From: Kiloniella litopenaei
Lineage (GTDB): Bacteria > Pseudomonadota > Alphaproteobacteria > Kiloniellales > Kiloniellaceae
Assembly (NCBI RefSeq): GCF_000982415.1
Contig: NZ_LANI01000024.1
Span: 29,103-93,102, forward strand
Direction of reading: 5' to 3'
DNA length: 64,000 bases
The notes below the pieces were generated by a model that had not been told where the DNA came from, searched no databases, and saw only the letters and a program-made list of their open reading frames with translations. The first letter of the stretch is position 1, and each line of letters starts with the position of its first letter. The position numbers were made by a program, and so were the translations under genes. Positions 17,021 through 26,518 of the stretch are shown piece after piece.

Positions 17021-19281
17021 TTGCTATGCTCCTTTTCAGAAAGTCTAAGCCGTAAAGCGTTTAGGGTAACAACAACTGATGATCCCGACATCGCCAGGGA
17101 TGCAATCAAAGGCGTCACATATCCACTCATGGCAAGAGGAACAGCAATCATATTGTACACGATTGCCAACCCAAAATTTTGAAAAATTAAATCACGCGCT
17201 TTTTTCGCAATCGTGATTGCCTCTATAATTGGTTTCAGCTTATTACCCTGAAAAATAAAATCAGCCGTTGTCTGACTGATATCAGAAGCCGTCGCCGGAG
17301 ATGCGGAAACAAAAGCACGCGCCAATGCGGGGGCATCATTCAGACCGTCACCAACCATCAAAACCTTATGTGAATTATCGGATAAACCATCCAAATATAA
17401 GATTTTATCCTTAGGGTTCGCCTCGGCAGTCCATTTACTGATAGACAGTTGTTCTGCCGCCTGTTTAACCGCTCTTTTTCTATCACCAGAGAGTATTTCT
17501 ACAGATTTAAGTGTCTTTTGCGCATAACCCACAGCGCTATGTGCATCATCTTTCAGCTGATCTTCAAAAGTAAAACGAACCTCTTTGCCAGAACTATCCG
17601 TTAGCCAAAGCTCACTTACTGTGTCATTCATCATATCATCGTTATCTGTAATACCGCACCAGCTTCGATTGCCGATACGAACTCTATTTTCATTAAGATA
17701 ACATTCAAGTCCTTGGCCCGGTTCTTCATGTACCTTATCCAACGGTACAACAGGCCTATCCATTGCAGCAACCAAGGCTTTTGACAAAGGGTGCTTGCTA
17801 GACAAGGCAAGCGAGGCTGCTAAGGATAAATCTTCGCTTGAAATACTGTCCTTGTTGGTCAATACAGGTTGTCCCTTTGTTAGGGTACCGGTTTTATCAA
17901 AGACGACAACATCTGCATCTGCCAATCGTTCCAGCCCATCCGCAGCTTTTACCAAAATACCTCTGCGTAATAACAAGCCGCTAGCGACGACCTGAACTGT
18001 TGGTACTGCAAGCCCTAACGCACAGGGGCACGTAATAATCAGCACTGCGATTGCATTCATTAATGCAAAGTGCCATCCGTTATCACCAAGTGCCCACCAT
18101 CCAATAAATGTTAGCGCAGAAAGTATATGCACAACCGGCGCGTAAATCTGAGCGGCTCGATCAGCAAGCCGAACATATTTTGCGCGACCTTGTTCAGCTG
18201 TTTCCATCAATTTTACAATTTCGGAAAGTAGTGTTTGATCGTCCTGTGCCGTTACTTCGACCTCAATAGGCGTGGAAATGTTCAGCGTACCAGCAAATAC
18301 ATCGTTCCCGACGGACACTTTCTGGGGAAGGGATTCACCCGTGATTAAAGAGCTATCAATTTCAGTAGTTCCATTGATCACGGTTCCGTCGACGGGAATT
18401 TTCTCTCCAACAGCAATGGCAACCTTCATACCTGGTTCAACGGCCTCTACAGGTAATGATGCGTGTGTCCCGTCATCTTTAATGATCGTTGCAGCAATAG
18501 CCCTAAGCGATAATAGATTCTGGGCTGCAGATTGTGCTTTGCTTCGCATACGGCGATCTAGGTAACGACCAATAAGCAGAAAGAACAGCAACATAACTGA
18601 TGCATCAAAATAGGCATGTTGTGCGCTTTGCAGGGTTTCCGCAACGCTCATCCCCACAGCCAAAAGAACAGCAAGGGAAATAGGAACATCCATATTCAAA
18701 CTGCGTGTTTTCAAAGCTGCAATTGCTGACCGGAAAAACGGCTGTCCAGAATAGGCAACTGTTGGCAAAGCAATAAGACCTGATATCCAATGCAACAGAT
18801 CACGGGTTGCCGGCCCCATATCATCAGCACCTGACCATACAGCAACAGATAAAAGCATAACATTCGCAGCCGCAAATCCGGCGACACCCATCGCTTTTAA
18901 AAGTACTTTGTCTTCTTTTTCACTCGCATTACTCATAAGTGCGGGATTGTAAGGTGTCGGCGGAAAATCTAAATCGTCAAGCTTCCGAACAATTGCAGTT
19001 GCGGATGTTTTGGTCGCATCCCATAAAACATAAAGCCTTTTGGTTGATAGATTTACCCGTGCTGTTTCAATGCCATCCATTTTGTTGAGGTTTCCCTCAA
19101 TCAGGCGGATACAGGAAGGACAATGAATTGTATCAACAATCAAATGAAGCTGTGAAAGTCCTGCATCGTTCTTATAGACATAAGCCGTGGGATCAATACT
19201 GGCCGACACCTCCTTAGGAGTTTTTATCTCCACAGGTTCTTCATGATTTTGATTTTTGAGATCAGAACAACACTTTGACAT
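17017..19281 (-). CDS. ccoI: Copper-translocating P1B-type ATPase CcoI/FixI
   Basis: CcoI supplies copper for the binuclear centre of cbb3 oxidase. The 754-residue protein has an N-terminal HMA domain with the metal site CPSC (about residue 54), membrane helices, the phosphatase loop TGES, the intramembrane CPC motif in ITCPCALGL, the phosphorylation site DKTGTLTKG, the HP motif SSKHPLSKAL and the hinge MVGDGLNDAPAL. A Cys pair at residues 4-5 (MSKCC) adds a second possible metal-handling site. It is 7 bases from ccoH and overlaps ccoS, so the maturation genes are one transcript. Confidence 0.95.
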   Translation of the reverse strand: MSKCCSDLKNQNHEEPVEIKTPKEVSASIDPTAYVYKNDAGLSQLHLIVDTIHCPSCIRLIEGNLNKMDGIETARVNLSTKRLYVLWDATKTSATAIVRKLDDLDFPPTPYNPALMSNASEKEDKVLLKAMGVAGFAAANVMLLSVAVWSGADDMGPATRDLLHWISGLIALPTVAYSGQPFFRSAIAALKTRSLNMDVPISLAVLLAVGMSVAETLQSAQHAYFDASVMLLFFLLIGRYLDRRMRSKAQSAAQNLLSLRAIAATIIKDDGTHASLPVEAVEPGMKVAIAVGEKIPVDGTVINGTTEIDSSLITGESLPQKVSVGNDVFAGTLNISTPIEVEVTAQDDQTLLSEIVKLMETAEQGRAKYVRLADRAAQIYAPVVHILSALTFIGWWALGDNGWHFALMNAIAVLIITCPCALGLAVPTVQVVASGLLLRRGILVKAADGLERLADADVVVFDKTGTLTKGQPVLTNKDSISSEDLSLAASLALSSKHPLSKALVAAMDRPVVPLDKVHEEPGQGLECYLNENRVRIGNRSWCGITDNDDMMNDTVSELWLTDSSGKEVRFTFEDQLKDDAHSAVGYAQKTLKSVEILSGDRKRAVKQAAEQLSISKWTAEANPKDKILYLDGLSDNSHKVLMVGDGLNDAPALARAFVSASPATASDISQTTADFIFQGNKLKPIIEAITIAKKARDLIFQNFGLAIVYNMIAVPLAMSGYVTPLIASLAMSGSSVVVTLNALRLRLSEKEHSK

Positions 19282-19288
19282 GATTAAG

Positions 19289-19819
19289 TTACTTTACAAA
19301 AAAACGCTTTTCTAACTGAAAAGGAGTTCCATCTGGAGCAGTTGCAGAAAGACTGACATGCCATTGCCCTTTGAGGGGAAGATCGACAACCGCCCCGTAT
19401 TGGCCATAACTGCTTTCAGCCAGAACAAGTGTCTGATCGTATCCTTGAAGGGTGGGTCTGCCAATTTTTACCGTCACATCAAAACCTGACAAATACTGGT
19501 TGTTTTGGTCTTGTAATGTAAAAGAAACAAGCTTTTGCGTACCTTGTGGCAAAAGTTCCAGAGAGCTTTGCCAATTTAACTCTCTCTGTAACTTGGCGGC
19601 CTCAATCGTTTGATTATAATTCAGACCGTCAACATAGGCATTTTCCTTGGATAGTCCGGTCCATGTATTTGTCGCAAAATAAACAAATGCCATATTCATC
19701 CCGATGATAACGCCAAAAAAGGACAAGATAGAAACCAGGAAATGTTTTCCAGTAAATTTCTTCTCTGTTTGCGGGGCAGGGGCCTTATTCATTACAGATA
19801 CGCTTTCTACAATACTCAT
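19289..19819 (-). CDS. ccoH: cbb3 oxidase assembly protein CcoH/FixH
   Basis: The 176-residue protein has a cytoplasmic N-terminus, one membrane helix (about 28-50) and a periplasmic FixH domain with NAYVDGLNYNQTIEAAKLQRELNW (about 69-92), the family core. CcoH stabilises CcoP during cbb3 assembly. It overlaps ccoG by four bases and precedes ccoI. Confidence 0.92.
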   Translation of the reverse strand: MSIVESVSVMNKAPAPQTEKKFTGKHFLVSILSFFGVIIGMNMAFVYFATNTWTGLSKENAYVDGLNYNQTIEAAKLQRELNWQSSLELLPQGTQKLVSFTLQDQNNQYLSGFDVTVKIGRPTLQGYDQTLVLAESSYGQYGAVVDLPLKGQWHVSLSATAPDGTPFQLEKRFFVK

Positions 19820-21291
19820 TTGTTCGGACCTATAAACACATTATCATTTGAAACACTATAACCCGTCTCTTTATTAGTAACAGTGATGGTGATGGGTTCT
19901 GATGATGTTTTCAGTTCTTGGGCGTCAACGGATAGAAAGAGATGCACACTTCTAAGGTTGTCTGATTTAACGTCAACAATCGGGGCCGGACCAACATTTT
20001 CAATGTCGTTTATTTTAATCTCGTTAAAATTAAGACCTGTAACAGTCACCAGGAACTGTTGCGGCGCACGCTCTTTGTTTAGGATTTTAACGGTATAACC
20101 ATTACGAATACTGCCGTCAGATAACTTCACAAACAGTGGATTACGATCACGCAAGACGTTGAGATCCAGAGGAGATCGACTGGCAAGCAGATAGACCATA
20201 AAGGCACAAACCGCAAAAATTGCTACTGCATAAAGAATTGTTCTCATACGCAAGAGGCTAAACTTTTGTGGTACCCCTTTTAGTCTTCGGGCCATATTGG
20301 CATCGGTATCATAGCCGATCAAACCACGAGGTGTGCCCATCTTGTCCATAATGCCGTCACAGGCATCAATACAAAGCGCACAGTTAATACATTCCAGTTG
20401 AGCGCCATCACGGATATCAATACCCATCGGACAAACGACAACGCATTGCTTACAATCGATACAATCTCCAAAAGCCTTGTCGTCTTGTGTTTTTTTAGCG
20501 CGGCCTCTTGGTTCGCCTCGATCTTTTCGATAGGTAACCTGAAGGGAATCTTCATCCATCATTGCGGCCTGAATGCGCGGCCATGGACACATATAGATAC
20601 AGACCTGTTCCCGTGATAACCCGCCAAGTGTATAGGTTGTAAAGGTCAACAACGCGACAAAGGTATAGGCCATCATATCGGCTTGTAGCGTAAAGAGTTC
20701 GACCAAAAGGGTTGGCGCATCAGCAAAGTAGAAAACCCATGCACCACCAGTTGCCATACCAATGATCAACCAGATGGTATGTTTAAGAGTGTACTTCCAT
20801 ACCTTTTCAAAATTCCACTTGTGACGGTGTAACTTTATGCGGGCATTACGATCACCCTCGACCCAACGTTCAACAGCGATAAACAAATCGGTCCAAACGG
20901 TTTGTGGACAGGCATAACCACACCAAACACGTCCGAAAAGACTGGTGAAGAAGAAGAGCACGAGGCCAGCAACTATAAGAATACCAGTAATGTAGTAAAC
21001 TTCCTGAGGCCAGAGTTCGATAAAAAAGAAATAAAACCGATTGCCCGGAAAATCGATTAAAACGGCTTGATCCGGGGCACCGGGACCACGATCCCAGCGA
21101 ATAAAAGGAACTAAATAATAGATAGAGAGCGTGATAATCATAATCAGCCATTTTAAACGGCGGAATTGACCAACTGCCCGTTTGGGAAATATAGGTTCAC
21201 GTTTTTTATAAAGAGGACGGTTCTCTTTTTTGTTAACGGCCTCCACCTCAACAGTGGCTTCCTTAACGATCTGTTCCAGCTTGGTGCTCAT
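19816..21291 (-). CDS. ccoG: cbb3 oxidase accessory protein CcoG/FixG
   Basis: CcoG is a membrane iron-sulphur protein implicated in copper reduction during cbb3 assembly. The 491-residue product has several N-terminal membrane helices, CGYACPQTVW (about 123), a ferredoxin-like pair of [4Fe-4S] motifs (CIDCKQCVVVCP, then CINCALCIDACD, about 277-316), a further helix (about 347-367) and a C-terminal periplasmic immunoglobulin-like domain. It begins 87 bases after ccoP, with a hairpin in the gap, and overlaps ccoH. Confidence 0.95.
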   Translation of the reverse strand: MSTKLEQIVKEATVEVEAVNKKENRPLYKKREPIFPKRAVGQFRRLKWLIMIITLSIYYLVPFIRWDRGPGAPDQAVLIDFPGNRFYFFFIELWPQEVYYITGILIVAGLVLFFFTSLFGRVWCGYACPQTVWTDLFIAVERWVEGDRNARIKLHRHKWNFEKVWKYTLKHTIWLIIGMATGGAWVFYFADAPTLLVELFTLQADMMAYTFVALLTFTTYTLGGLSREQVCIYMCPWPRIQAAMMDEDSLQVTYRKDRGEPRGRAKKTQDDKAFGDCIDCKQCVVVCPMGIDIRDGAQLECINCALCIDACDGIMDKMGTPRGLIGYDTDANMARRLKGVPQKFSLLRMRTILYAVAIFAVCAFMVYLLASRSPLDLNVLRDRNPLFVKLSDGSIRNGYTVKILNKERAPQQFLVTVTGLNFNEIKINDIENVGPAPIVDVKSDNLRSVHLFLSVDAQELKTSSEPITITVTNKETGYSVSNDNVFIGPNK

Positions 21292-21334
21292 CTCTACAGA
21301 CGTTCTTTTCTGACGTTAAGTTGTTTTTTTATGA

Positions 21335-21360
21335 TACGGGAGAGACAAAGCCCTCCCGTA
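21335..21360 (-). repeat. Intercistronic hairpin between ccoP and ccoG
   Basis: TACGGGAG (21335-21342) and CTCCCGTA (21353-21360) form an 8 base-pair stem in the ccoP-ccoG gap. On the transcribed minus strand no T run follows, so mRNA stabilisation or partial attenuation is more likely than full termination. Confidence 0.5.
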
Positions 21361-21378
21361 CCTCATCAGGCCTTCGTA

Positions 21379-22248
21379 TTATTCACCACCACCAAGGGAG
21401 TGAACATAAATGCTCAAGGCTTTAATCGTCACAGGATCCAAACGGGCTTCCCATGTCGGCATGACACCCTTTCGTCCATAAGCGATAGACTGAACAACAG
21501 TTTCTTTATCACCGCCAAAGAGCCACAGCTTATCTGACAGATTAGGTGCACCCATTTCACGATTACCAACGCCGCCTGGGTTGTGACAGGCGACACAGTT
21601 ATCTTCAAAGATTGGTGCTCCACGTTGAGCAGCTTCACTGTCAGTAGATGTGCCAGATAAAGACAAGACATATTCCGCAACATCAGATATTTCCTGTTTT
21701 TCCAGGATTTCATTTGTAAGAAATGCTGTCATATCATTAAATCTGGTTTCATCATGCGTGGAACGAATACCATAGTTAATGGTATAGTGGATGTCTTCGA
21801 GTGATCCGCCCCATAACCAATGGTCATCATTCAGGTTCGGGTAACCCTTGGCACCCTGAGCACCACTACCGTGACACCCGGCACAGTTATCGCCAAAAGC
21901 GGCCTGACCAGCAGCAAGAGCATACTGATTAAGGTTCGGATCTTTTGCGATATCCTCCAAACTGGATGCCACAATTTTTGCTTCGATATCTGCACGTCCA
22001 GCTTTCACTTCGGCCAGTTCGTTCATAACCGTTTGGCGTTGAGAATAACCCAACATTCCTTTGGTATAATCACTTATGCCCGGCCATGCTGGCATCGCAA
22101 TCCAGTACCCAATGGACCAGATTACAGATGCGTACAGCACCCATAGCCACCAACGCGGAAGGGGGTTGTTCAGTTCTTCAATGCCATCCCACTCATGACC
22201 AGTGGTATCGACACCAGAGATCTCGTCTTTTCTTGGATTTCCTGCCAT
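21379..22248 (-). CDS. ccoP: cbb3-type cytochrome c oxidase dihaem subunit CcoP
   Basis: CcoP is the dihaem c subunit that accepts electrons and passes them to CcoO. The 289-residue protein has one membrane helix (about 33-53, after LPRWWLWVLY) and two cytochrome c domains with C122AGCH and C218VACH. Distal Met ligands fit the segments GYPNLNDDHWLWGG and MGAPNLSDKLWLFGG with following Met residues. The first domain ends in DMTAFL, the second in KGVMPTWEARL. It starts 2 bases after ccoQ. Confidence 0.97.
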   Translation of the reverse strand: MAGNPRKDEISGVDTTGHEWDGIEELNNPLPRWWLWVLYASVIWSIGYWIAMPAWPGISDYTKGMLGYSQRQTVMNELAEVKAGRADIEAKIVASSLEDIAKDPNLNQYALAAGQAAFGDNCAGCHGSGAQGAKGYPNLNDDHWLWGGSLEDIHYTINYGIRSTHDETRFNDMTAFLTNEILEKQEISDVAEYVLSLSGTSTDSEAAQRGAPIFEDNCVACHNPGGVGNREMGAPNLSDKLWLFGGDKETVVQSIAYGRKGVMPTWEARLDPVTIKALSIYVHSLGGGE

Positions 22249-22250
22249 GA

Positions 22251-22400
22251 CTAGTCATCCTCTAATGGAATTTGAGCGGCGTGATCAAATTTGCTTTTGT
22301 TTTTGGGCCAGAGCGCGTAAGCCACACCGCCCAAAAACATCACAACCAGATACACAAGCCCCCAAGTTTGCGAAAAAGTAGAAATGTCGTTGTATTCCAT
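22251..22400 (-). CDS. ccoQ: cbb3 oxidase subunit IV CcoQ
   Basis: The 49-residue product begins MEYNDISTFSQTWGLVYLVV and has a single membrane helix followed by ALWPKNKSKFDHAAQIPLEDD, the usual CcoQ/FixQ pattern. CcoQ stabilises the cbb3 complex. This start is chosen because AAGGAG lies 7 bases upstream; a longer in-frame start at 22484 overlaps ccoO and adds unrelated residues. Confidence 0.93.
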   Translation of the reverse strand: MEYNDISTFSQTWGLVYLVVMFLGGVAYALWPKNKSKFDHAAQIPLEDD

Positions 22401-22410
22401 AACTATCTCC

Positions 22411-23136
22411 TTATCGCAGTTCCGGACCTTCAGCCTTGTAGGCTGAGAAATCCACGAGGGTGCCAAGCATTTGCAGGTAGGCAATCAAAGCATCCATCTC
22501 TGTAATAACTTTGGCATTATCATCGAAGTTACGAACCTGCGCTTTGGGGTAACGTGCAAGCAGTCCATCTGTATCACCGTCCGGATCAACCTGGGCACGC
22601 AAGTCCTCTTCAGCCAACTCGATCATCTCATCGGTATAGGGAACGCCAACCATGCGGTTTGCTTCCAAGTGCTCTTTGATATCGTTAAACCGAAGCGGAG
22701 CATCAAGAAGGAAAGGATAACCCGGCATTACTGACTCAGGAACAATTCCACGCGGGTTAACCAAGTGCTCTTTGTGCCATTCATCAGAATATTTCCCTCC
22801 AACGCGGGCTAAATCAGGACCTGTACGCTTGGACCCCCATTGGAAAGGGTGATCGTACATTGATTCAGCAGCAAGAGAGTAGGGACCATAACGCTCTACC
22901 TCATCACGTAAAGAACGGATCATTTGTGAATGGCAGTTATAGCAACCTTCACGGATGTAAATATTACGTCCGGCCAATTCCAGCGGAGAATAAGGACGCA
23001 TGCCTTTTACTTTCTCGATTGTACTTTCAAGAAAGAAAAGTGGCGCAATTTCAATAAGACCTCCGATTGAGACAACAATCAGAATCCCGATCAGTAGTAC
23101 GATTGAGTTTTTCTCAAATACGTCATGTTTAATCAT
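22411..23136 (-). CDS. ccoO: cbb3-type cytochrome c oxidase monohaem subunit CcoO
   Basis: The 241-residue protein has an N-terminal membrane helix (about 11-35) and one cytochrome c domain with C65YNCH in [14 protein letters not shown], preceded by GRNIY. The distal Met is expected in SVMPGYPFL (about 136). It links CcoP to the catalytic subunit. It lies 15 bases after ccoN and 10 before ccoQ. Confidence 0.97.
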   Translation of the reverse strand: MIKHDVFEKNSIVLLIGILIVVSIGGLIEIAPLFFLESTIEKVKGMRPYSPLELAGRNIYIREGCYNCHSQMIRSLRDEVERYGPYSLAAESMYDHPFQWGSKRTGPDLARVGGKYSDEWHKEHLVNPRGIVPESVMPGYPFLLDAPLRFNDIKEHLEANRMVGVPYTDEMIELAEEDLRAQVDPDGDTDGLLARYPKAQVRNFDDNAKVITEMDALIAYLQMLGTLVDFSAYKAEGPELR

Positions 23137-23151
23137 GATCTTAAAACCTCC

Positions 23152-24822
23152 TTATTCTGCAGCTACTGGGCTTGGAACAGCTTCGGGAGCGAGTGAACGG
23201 CTTTCCGTTCTTACGTCTCCACGGGCTGTCCGCCATAGGTTATAAGCCATGATCAGAGAACCGATCACAAAGAAGGCCCCACCGATTGCACGGATCCAAT
23301 AGAAAGGATTCATCGCTTCGACGGTTTCCACGAAAGAGTATTCCAGGAAGCCAAGATCATCATAGGCACGCCACATCAGACCCTGTAGAATACCGGATAC
23401 CCACATGGATGTGATGTAAAGCAGAATACCAAAAGTAGAGATCCAAAAATGATAATTCACAAGCTTTAGAGAATAGAGCTGCGTTCTGTTCCAAAGCCAT
23501 GGCACCAGACAGTAAAGAGCGCCAAAACTAACATAAGCAACCCATCCCAACGCACCGGAATGAACGTGTCCAACTGTCCAGTCAGTATAATGACTTAGAG
23601 AGTTCACAGCCTTAATCGACATAACTGGTCCCTCAAAGGTACTCATGCCATAGAAGGCAATGGATACAACCAGCATACGCAATACAGGATCGGTCCGCAG
23701 CTTATCCCAGGCACCGGACAAGGTCATCAGTCCGTTGATCATGCCCCCCCAGGATGGCATCCAGAGCATAATTGAAAAGGTCATTCCCAGTGTTTGTGCC
23801 CAATCAGGCAGCGCAGTGTAATGAAGGTGGTGAGGTCCAGCCCAGATATACATAAAGATCAAGGACCAGAAGTGAACGATTGAAAGACGATAGGAATAAA
23901 CCGGACGGTTTGCTCGTTTGGGAACAAAATAGTACATAATCGCCAGGAAGCCCGCAGTCAGGAAGAAACCAACCGCATTATGCCCATACCACCATTGTGT
24001 CAGGGCATCTTGAACACCAGCAAACAGGATATAGCTTTTTGAGCTTGTCCATGAAACCGGAACGGTCAGGTTATTGACAATGTGCAGCAAAGCAATCGTG
24101 ACAATAAAAGCTAAATAGAACCAGTTGGCCACATAGATATGTGGTTCGCGGCGTTTCCAAAGGGTTCCCAGGAACACGAGCAGATAAACAACCCAGACAA
24201 TCGTCAACCAAATATCAGTATACCATTCTGGTTCGGCATATTCTTTACCCTGTGTTGCACCCATCAGGTAGCCGGTCGCGGCAACAACAATGAAAAGCTG
24301 ATACCCCCAGAAGACAAACCATGAAGAGAAAACACCAGGCAAGCGGGCTTTACAGGTTCGCTGTACGACATAAAAAGATGTTGCCAAAAGAACGTTACCA
24401 CCAAAAGCAAAAATTACGGCTGATGTATGAAGAGGGCGCAACCGACCAAAGTTGAAATAGGATGTATCAAAGTTCAAATCTGGATACGCCAATTGAAAGG
24501 CAATTGTATCACCAGCTACAAAACCAGCTATTCCCCAAAAGACCGAGGCGATAACCCCGGCTTTAATAACCTTTAGATCATATTCGATCGGAGCATCTGC
24601 TGGTTGAGTTGCAAGGCTTTCTGAATTATCAAAATAAGCCTTAATTATGCCAAAAATCCCTAGTAAGAATGCACCTGCAAAGATATATGCATGCACAGAC
24701 ATTACCGGATCTTCGGTTCGCGCGGCTGTTAGTGTGGCATAAAACGTACCAATCACCAGTGCCGCAGCTATTACCCATCCGTCGAGGGGCATTTTCGCTT
24801 TTGCGGTAGTTTCCCGAGTCAT
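23152..24822 (-). CDS. ccoN: cbb3-type cytochrome c oxidase catalytic subunit CcoN
   Basis: CcoN reduces O2 to water at a haem b3-CuB centre with high oxygen affinity and pumps protons. The 556-residue protein has about fourteen membrane helices and family motifs: [19 protein letters not shown] (haem b ligand His, about 127-145), [18 protein letters not shown] (CuB ligand, about 281-298), [15 protein letters not shown] (His pair, about 331-345) and [16 protein letters not shown] (C-terminal haem ligands, about 417-432). First gene of ccoNOQP, with an FNR box about 100 bases upstream. Confidence 0.98.
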   Translation of the reverse strand: MTRETTAKAKMPLDGWVIAAALVIGTFYATLTAARTEDPVMSVHAYIFAGAFLLGIFGIIKAYFDNSESLATQPADAPIEYDLKVIKAGVIASVFWGIAGFVAGDTIAFQLAYPDLNFDTSYFNFGRLRPLHTSAVIFAFGGNVLLATSFYVVQRTCKARLPGVFSSWFVFWGYQLFIVVAATGYLMGATQGKEYAEPEWYTDIWLTIVWVVYLLVFLGTLWKRREPHIYVANWFYLAFIVTIALLHIVNNLTVPVSWTSSKSYILFAGVQDALTQWWYGHNAVGFFLTAGFLAIMYYFVPKRANRPVYSYRLSIVHFWSLIFMYIWAGPHHLHYTALPDWAQTLGMTFSIMLWMPSWGGMINGLMTLSGAWDKLRTDPVLRMLVVSIAFYGMSTFEGPVMSIKAVNSLSHYTDWTVGHVHSGALGWVAYVSFGALYCLVPWLWNRTQLYSLKLVNYHFWISTFGILLYITSMWVSGILQGLMWRAYDDLGFLEYSFVETVEAMNPFYWIRAIGGAFFVIGSLIMAYNLWRTARGDVRTESRSLAPEAVPSPVAAE

Positions 24823-24918
24823 TCCTGAAGTCGCCTTTTATCATAAAAAACGTGATAACACCGTAAGATAGAACACCTTACGGCACCCCGTAACCTACCA
24901 ATCAAGTACAAAAGAGCA

Positions 24919-24932
24919 TTGATCTAGGTCAA
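24919..24932. promoter_or_regulatory. FNR box upstream of ccoN
   Basis: TTGATCTAGGTCAA matches TTGAT-N4-ATCAA with a single mismatch and lies about 100 bases before the ccoN start. The FNR gene is about 1 kb away. Oxygen-limited activation of ccoNOQP is the expected role. Confidence 0.85.
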
Positions 24933-24985
24933 TGGTACGGGATGACGCACCCTCAAAGAACAAAACGTAAACTTTGTTTTACGGC

Positions 24986-25486
24986 TTAGTGTTGTGTGAT
25001 TGAATTTTGGTTTATTTTTTTACAAAGCCTGACTGCGTCACAAACATACCCTTTATTGATTAGCTGGTTCGGTATGGACTTAGTATAACCATTTTCAGGA
25101 ATAATTGTATTCCTAATATCAATTGTTAGGTGTATCGCTTGGCACTCGCGTTCCACTGCTTGACTTTCTAACCATTCCAACAGCGTTTCAGAAATATCAT
25201 TGCGTCCTAATATATCCGCAGTTACATAGTTTGTTACATCCATAACCACTTGATGTGTAACATCTTCTACAACCTTGTAACAAAGGACGCCCATGTAATA
25301 TCCCGCGGTATTTTTAACCGTAATGATACCACATTCCCTACTATCCCTGCCGGTGAAACTATGCACATAATCCATCCATTGATCAGTTGTAATATCACTT
25401 TTCAATGTTTGAATTAACGGCAATACTTGAACAGTGTTAGATTGGTTTAATGGTTTGATGGCAAATTGCACGGCTTTACGATCCAC
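24986..25486 (-). CDS. GNAT-like protein divergent from fnr
   Basis: The 166-residue product has weak GNAT-fold features: GIITVKNTAGYYMGVLCYKV (about 53-72), then a helix ERECQAIHLTIDIRN and a C-terminal NQLINKGYVCDAVRLCK. No clear acetyl-CoA loop is seen, so activity is doubtful. The nearest canonical start is GTG 25486, with no ribosome site. In frame, 7 codons upstream, an ATA at 25505-25507 sits exactly 6 bases after a perfect GAGGAG, giving MTLTKSYVDRKAVQ. The real start may be that codon. It shares the fnr upstream region with its FNR box. Confidence 0.65.
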   Translation of the reverse strand: MDRKAVQFAIKPLNQSNTVQVLPLIQTLKSDITTDQWMDYVHSFTGRDSRECGIITVKNTAGYYMGVLCYKVVEDVTHQVVMDVTNYVTADILGRNDISETLLEWLESQAVERECQAIHLTIDIRNTIIPENGYTKSIPNQLINKGYVCDAVRLCKKINQNSITQH

Positions 25487-25533
25487 ATATGACTTTGTTA
25501 AGGTTATTGAAGTCTCCTCGGAAAAATAAGTCT

Positions 25534-25547
25534 TTGATGTAGGTCAA
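25534..25547. promoter_or_regulatory. FNR box between the GNAT-like gene and fnr
   Basis: TTGATGTAGGTCAA differs from the ccoN box at one spacer base. It is centred about 114 bases before the fnr start and about 35-55 bases before the start of the divergent gene, so it can serve autoregulation, control of the neighbour, or both. Confidence 0.82.
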
Positions 25548-25654
25548 TATGACGCATAGAAATAATAAGCTGAATTAAATTGTTACGTGTCTCTTTGGCA
25601 TTCTTATAGTAAGCTCAATATATTACATAAAAAATTGTCAGGAATAATAAACGA

Positions 25655-26395
25655 ATGAGAAGTGGTTCACACTTTGCCCAGACGGTTTCTTCCAGCCCTT
25701 TGGTGAACTCACCCTGTGAAAAGTGCAATGTTGCAGGAATGAGCTTATGTCATGCTCTTTCCTGTGATGATTTGAAAAAATTATCGTCTATTTCAACGGG
25801 GATAGAAGTCGGTAAAGGAGTCACAATCATCAATGAAATGGACCCAGCAGATTTTTTGTTTAATGTGACTGGTGGTTCCATCAAACTTTACAAACTGCTT
25901 CCCGATGGGCGACGTCAAATAACCGGCTTTCTTTTTCCCGGTGACTTCCTTGGCATTGCCATGAACGATTGTTATGCCTATTCAGCAGAGGCCCTTGAAG
26001 ATTGTAAACTTTGTAGATTTCCACGTGCCAAACTTGAAGAGTTATTAAAAGAAATTCCAGACTTGGAAAATCGTCTGCTCAATATGCTTTCTAACGAACT
26101 GGTTCTGGCTCAGGATCAAATGTTGCTGCTTGGCCGCAAAACAGCCATAGAAAAAGTTAGTAGCTTTCTTCTATCGCTTTCCAAACGTACAAAAGCAAAA
26201 ACTGGATCTGGAAATGTTATATCCTTACCAATGGGACGTTCTGACATTGGTGATTATTTAGGACTAACAACTGAAACGGTTAGTCGAACGCTAACCAACC
26301 TTAAGAAAAAAGGTATTGTTTCCATTCCGACGAATGGTCAGTTGGAAATCAATGACCTTGAAGAGCTTACAGATCTGGCTGAAGGGATGGATTAA
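25655..26395 (+). CDS. fnr: FNR-type oxygen-sensing transcriptional regulator
   Basis: The 246-residue Crp/Fnr protein has N-terminal cysteines C21, C24 and C32 plus central C120 (LCRFPR), arranged as the four ligands of an oxygen-labile [4Fe-4S] cluster. A cyclic-nucleotide-binding-like fold follows (about 50-130), then a dimer helix and an HTH at about 193-222 (MGRSDIGDYLGLTTETVSRTL). The E-x2-S-R recognition residues (E207, S210, R211) read TTGAT half-sites, matching the boxes found nearby. Family usage also calls such proteins FnrL, FnrN or AnrA. It should activate cco genes under low oxygen. Confidence 0.93.
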   Translation: MRSGSHFAQTVSSSPLVNSPCEKCNVAGMSLCHALSCDDLKKLSSISTGIEVGKGVTIINEMDPADFLFNVTGGSIKLYKLLPDGRRQITGFLFPGDFLGIAMNDCYAYSAEALEDCKLCRFPRAKLEELLKEIPDLENRLLNMLSNELVLAQDQMLLLGRKTAIEKVSSFLLSLSKRTKAKTGSGNVISLPMGRSDIGDYLGLTTETVSRTLTNLKKKGIVSIPTNGQLEINDLEELTDLAEGMD

Positions 26396-26518
26396 TTACG
26401 TTTGAATCCAAGCAATATTATTTATTGATTTGGCATTCAAAAAGATTAATTCCCTCAGGTTTATTTTAACTACCATCCTGTGTTATTCCTGTAGTTATAT
26501 GTAAATAATGATTTTAGT

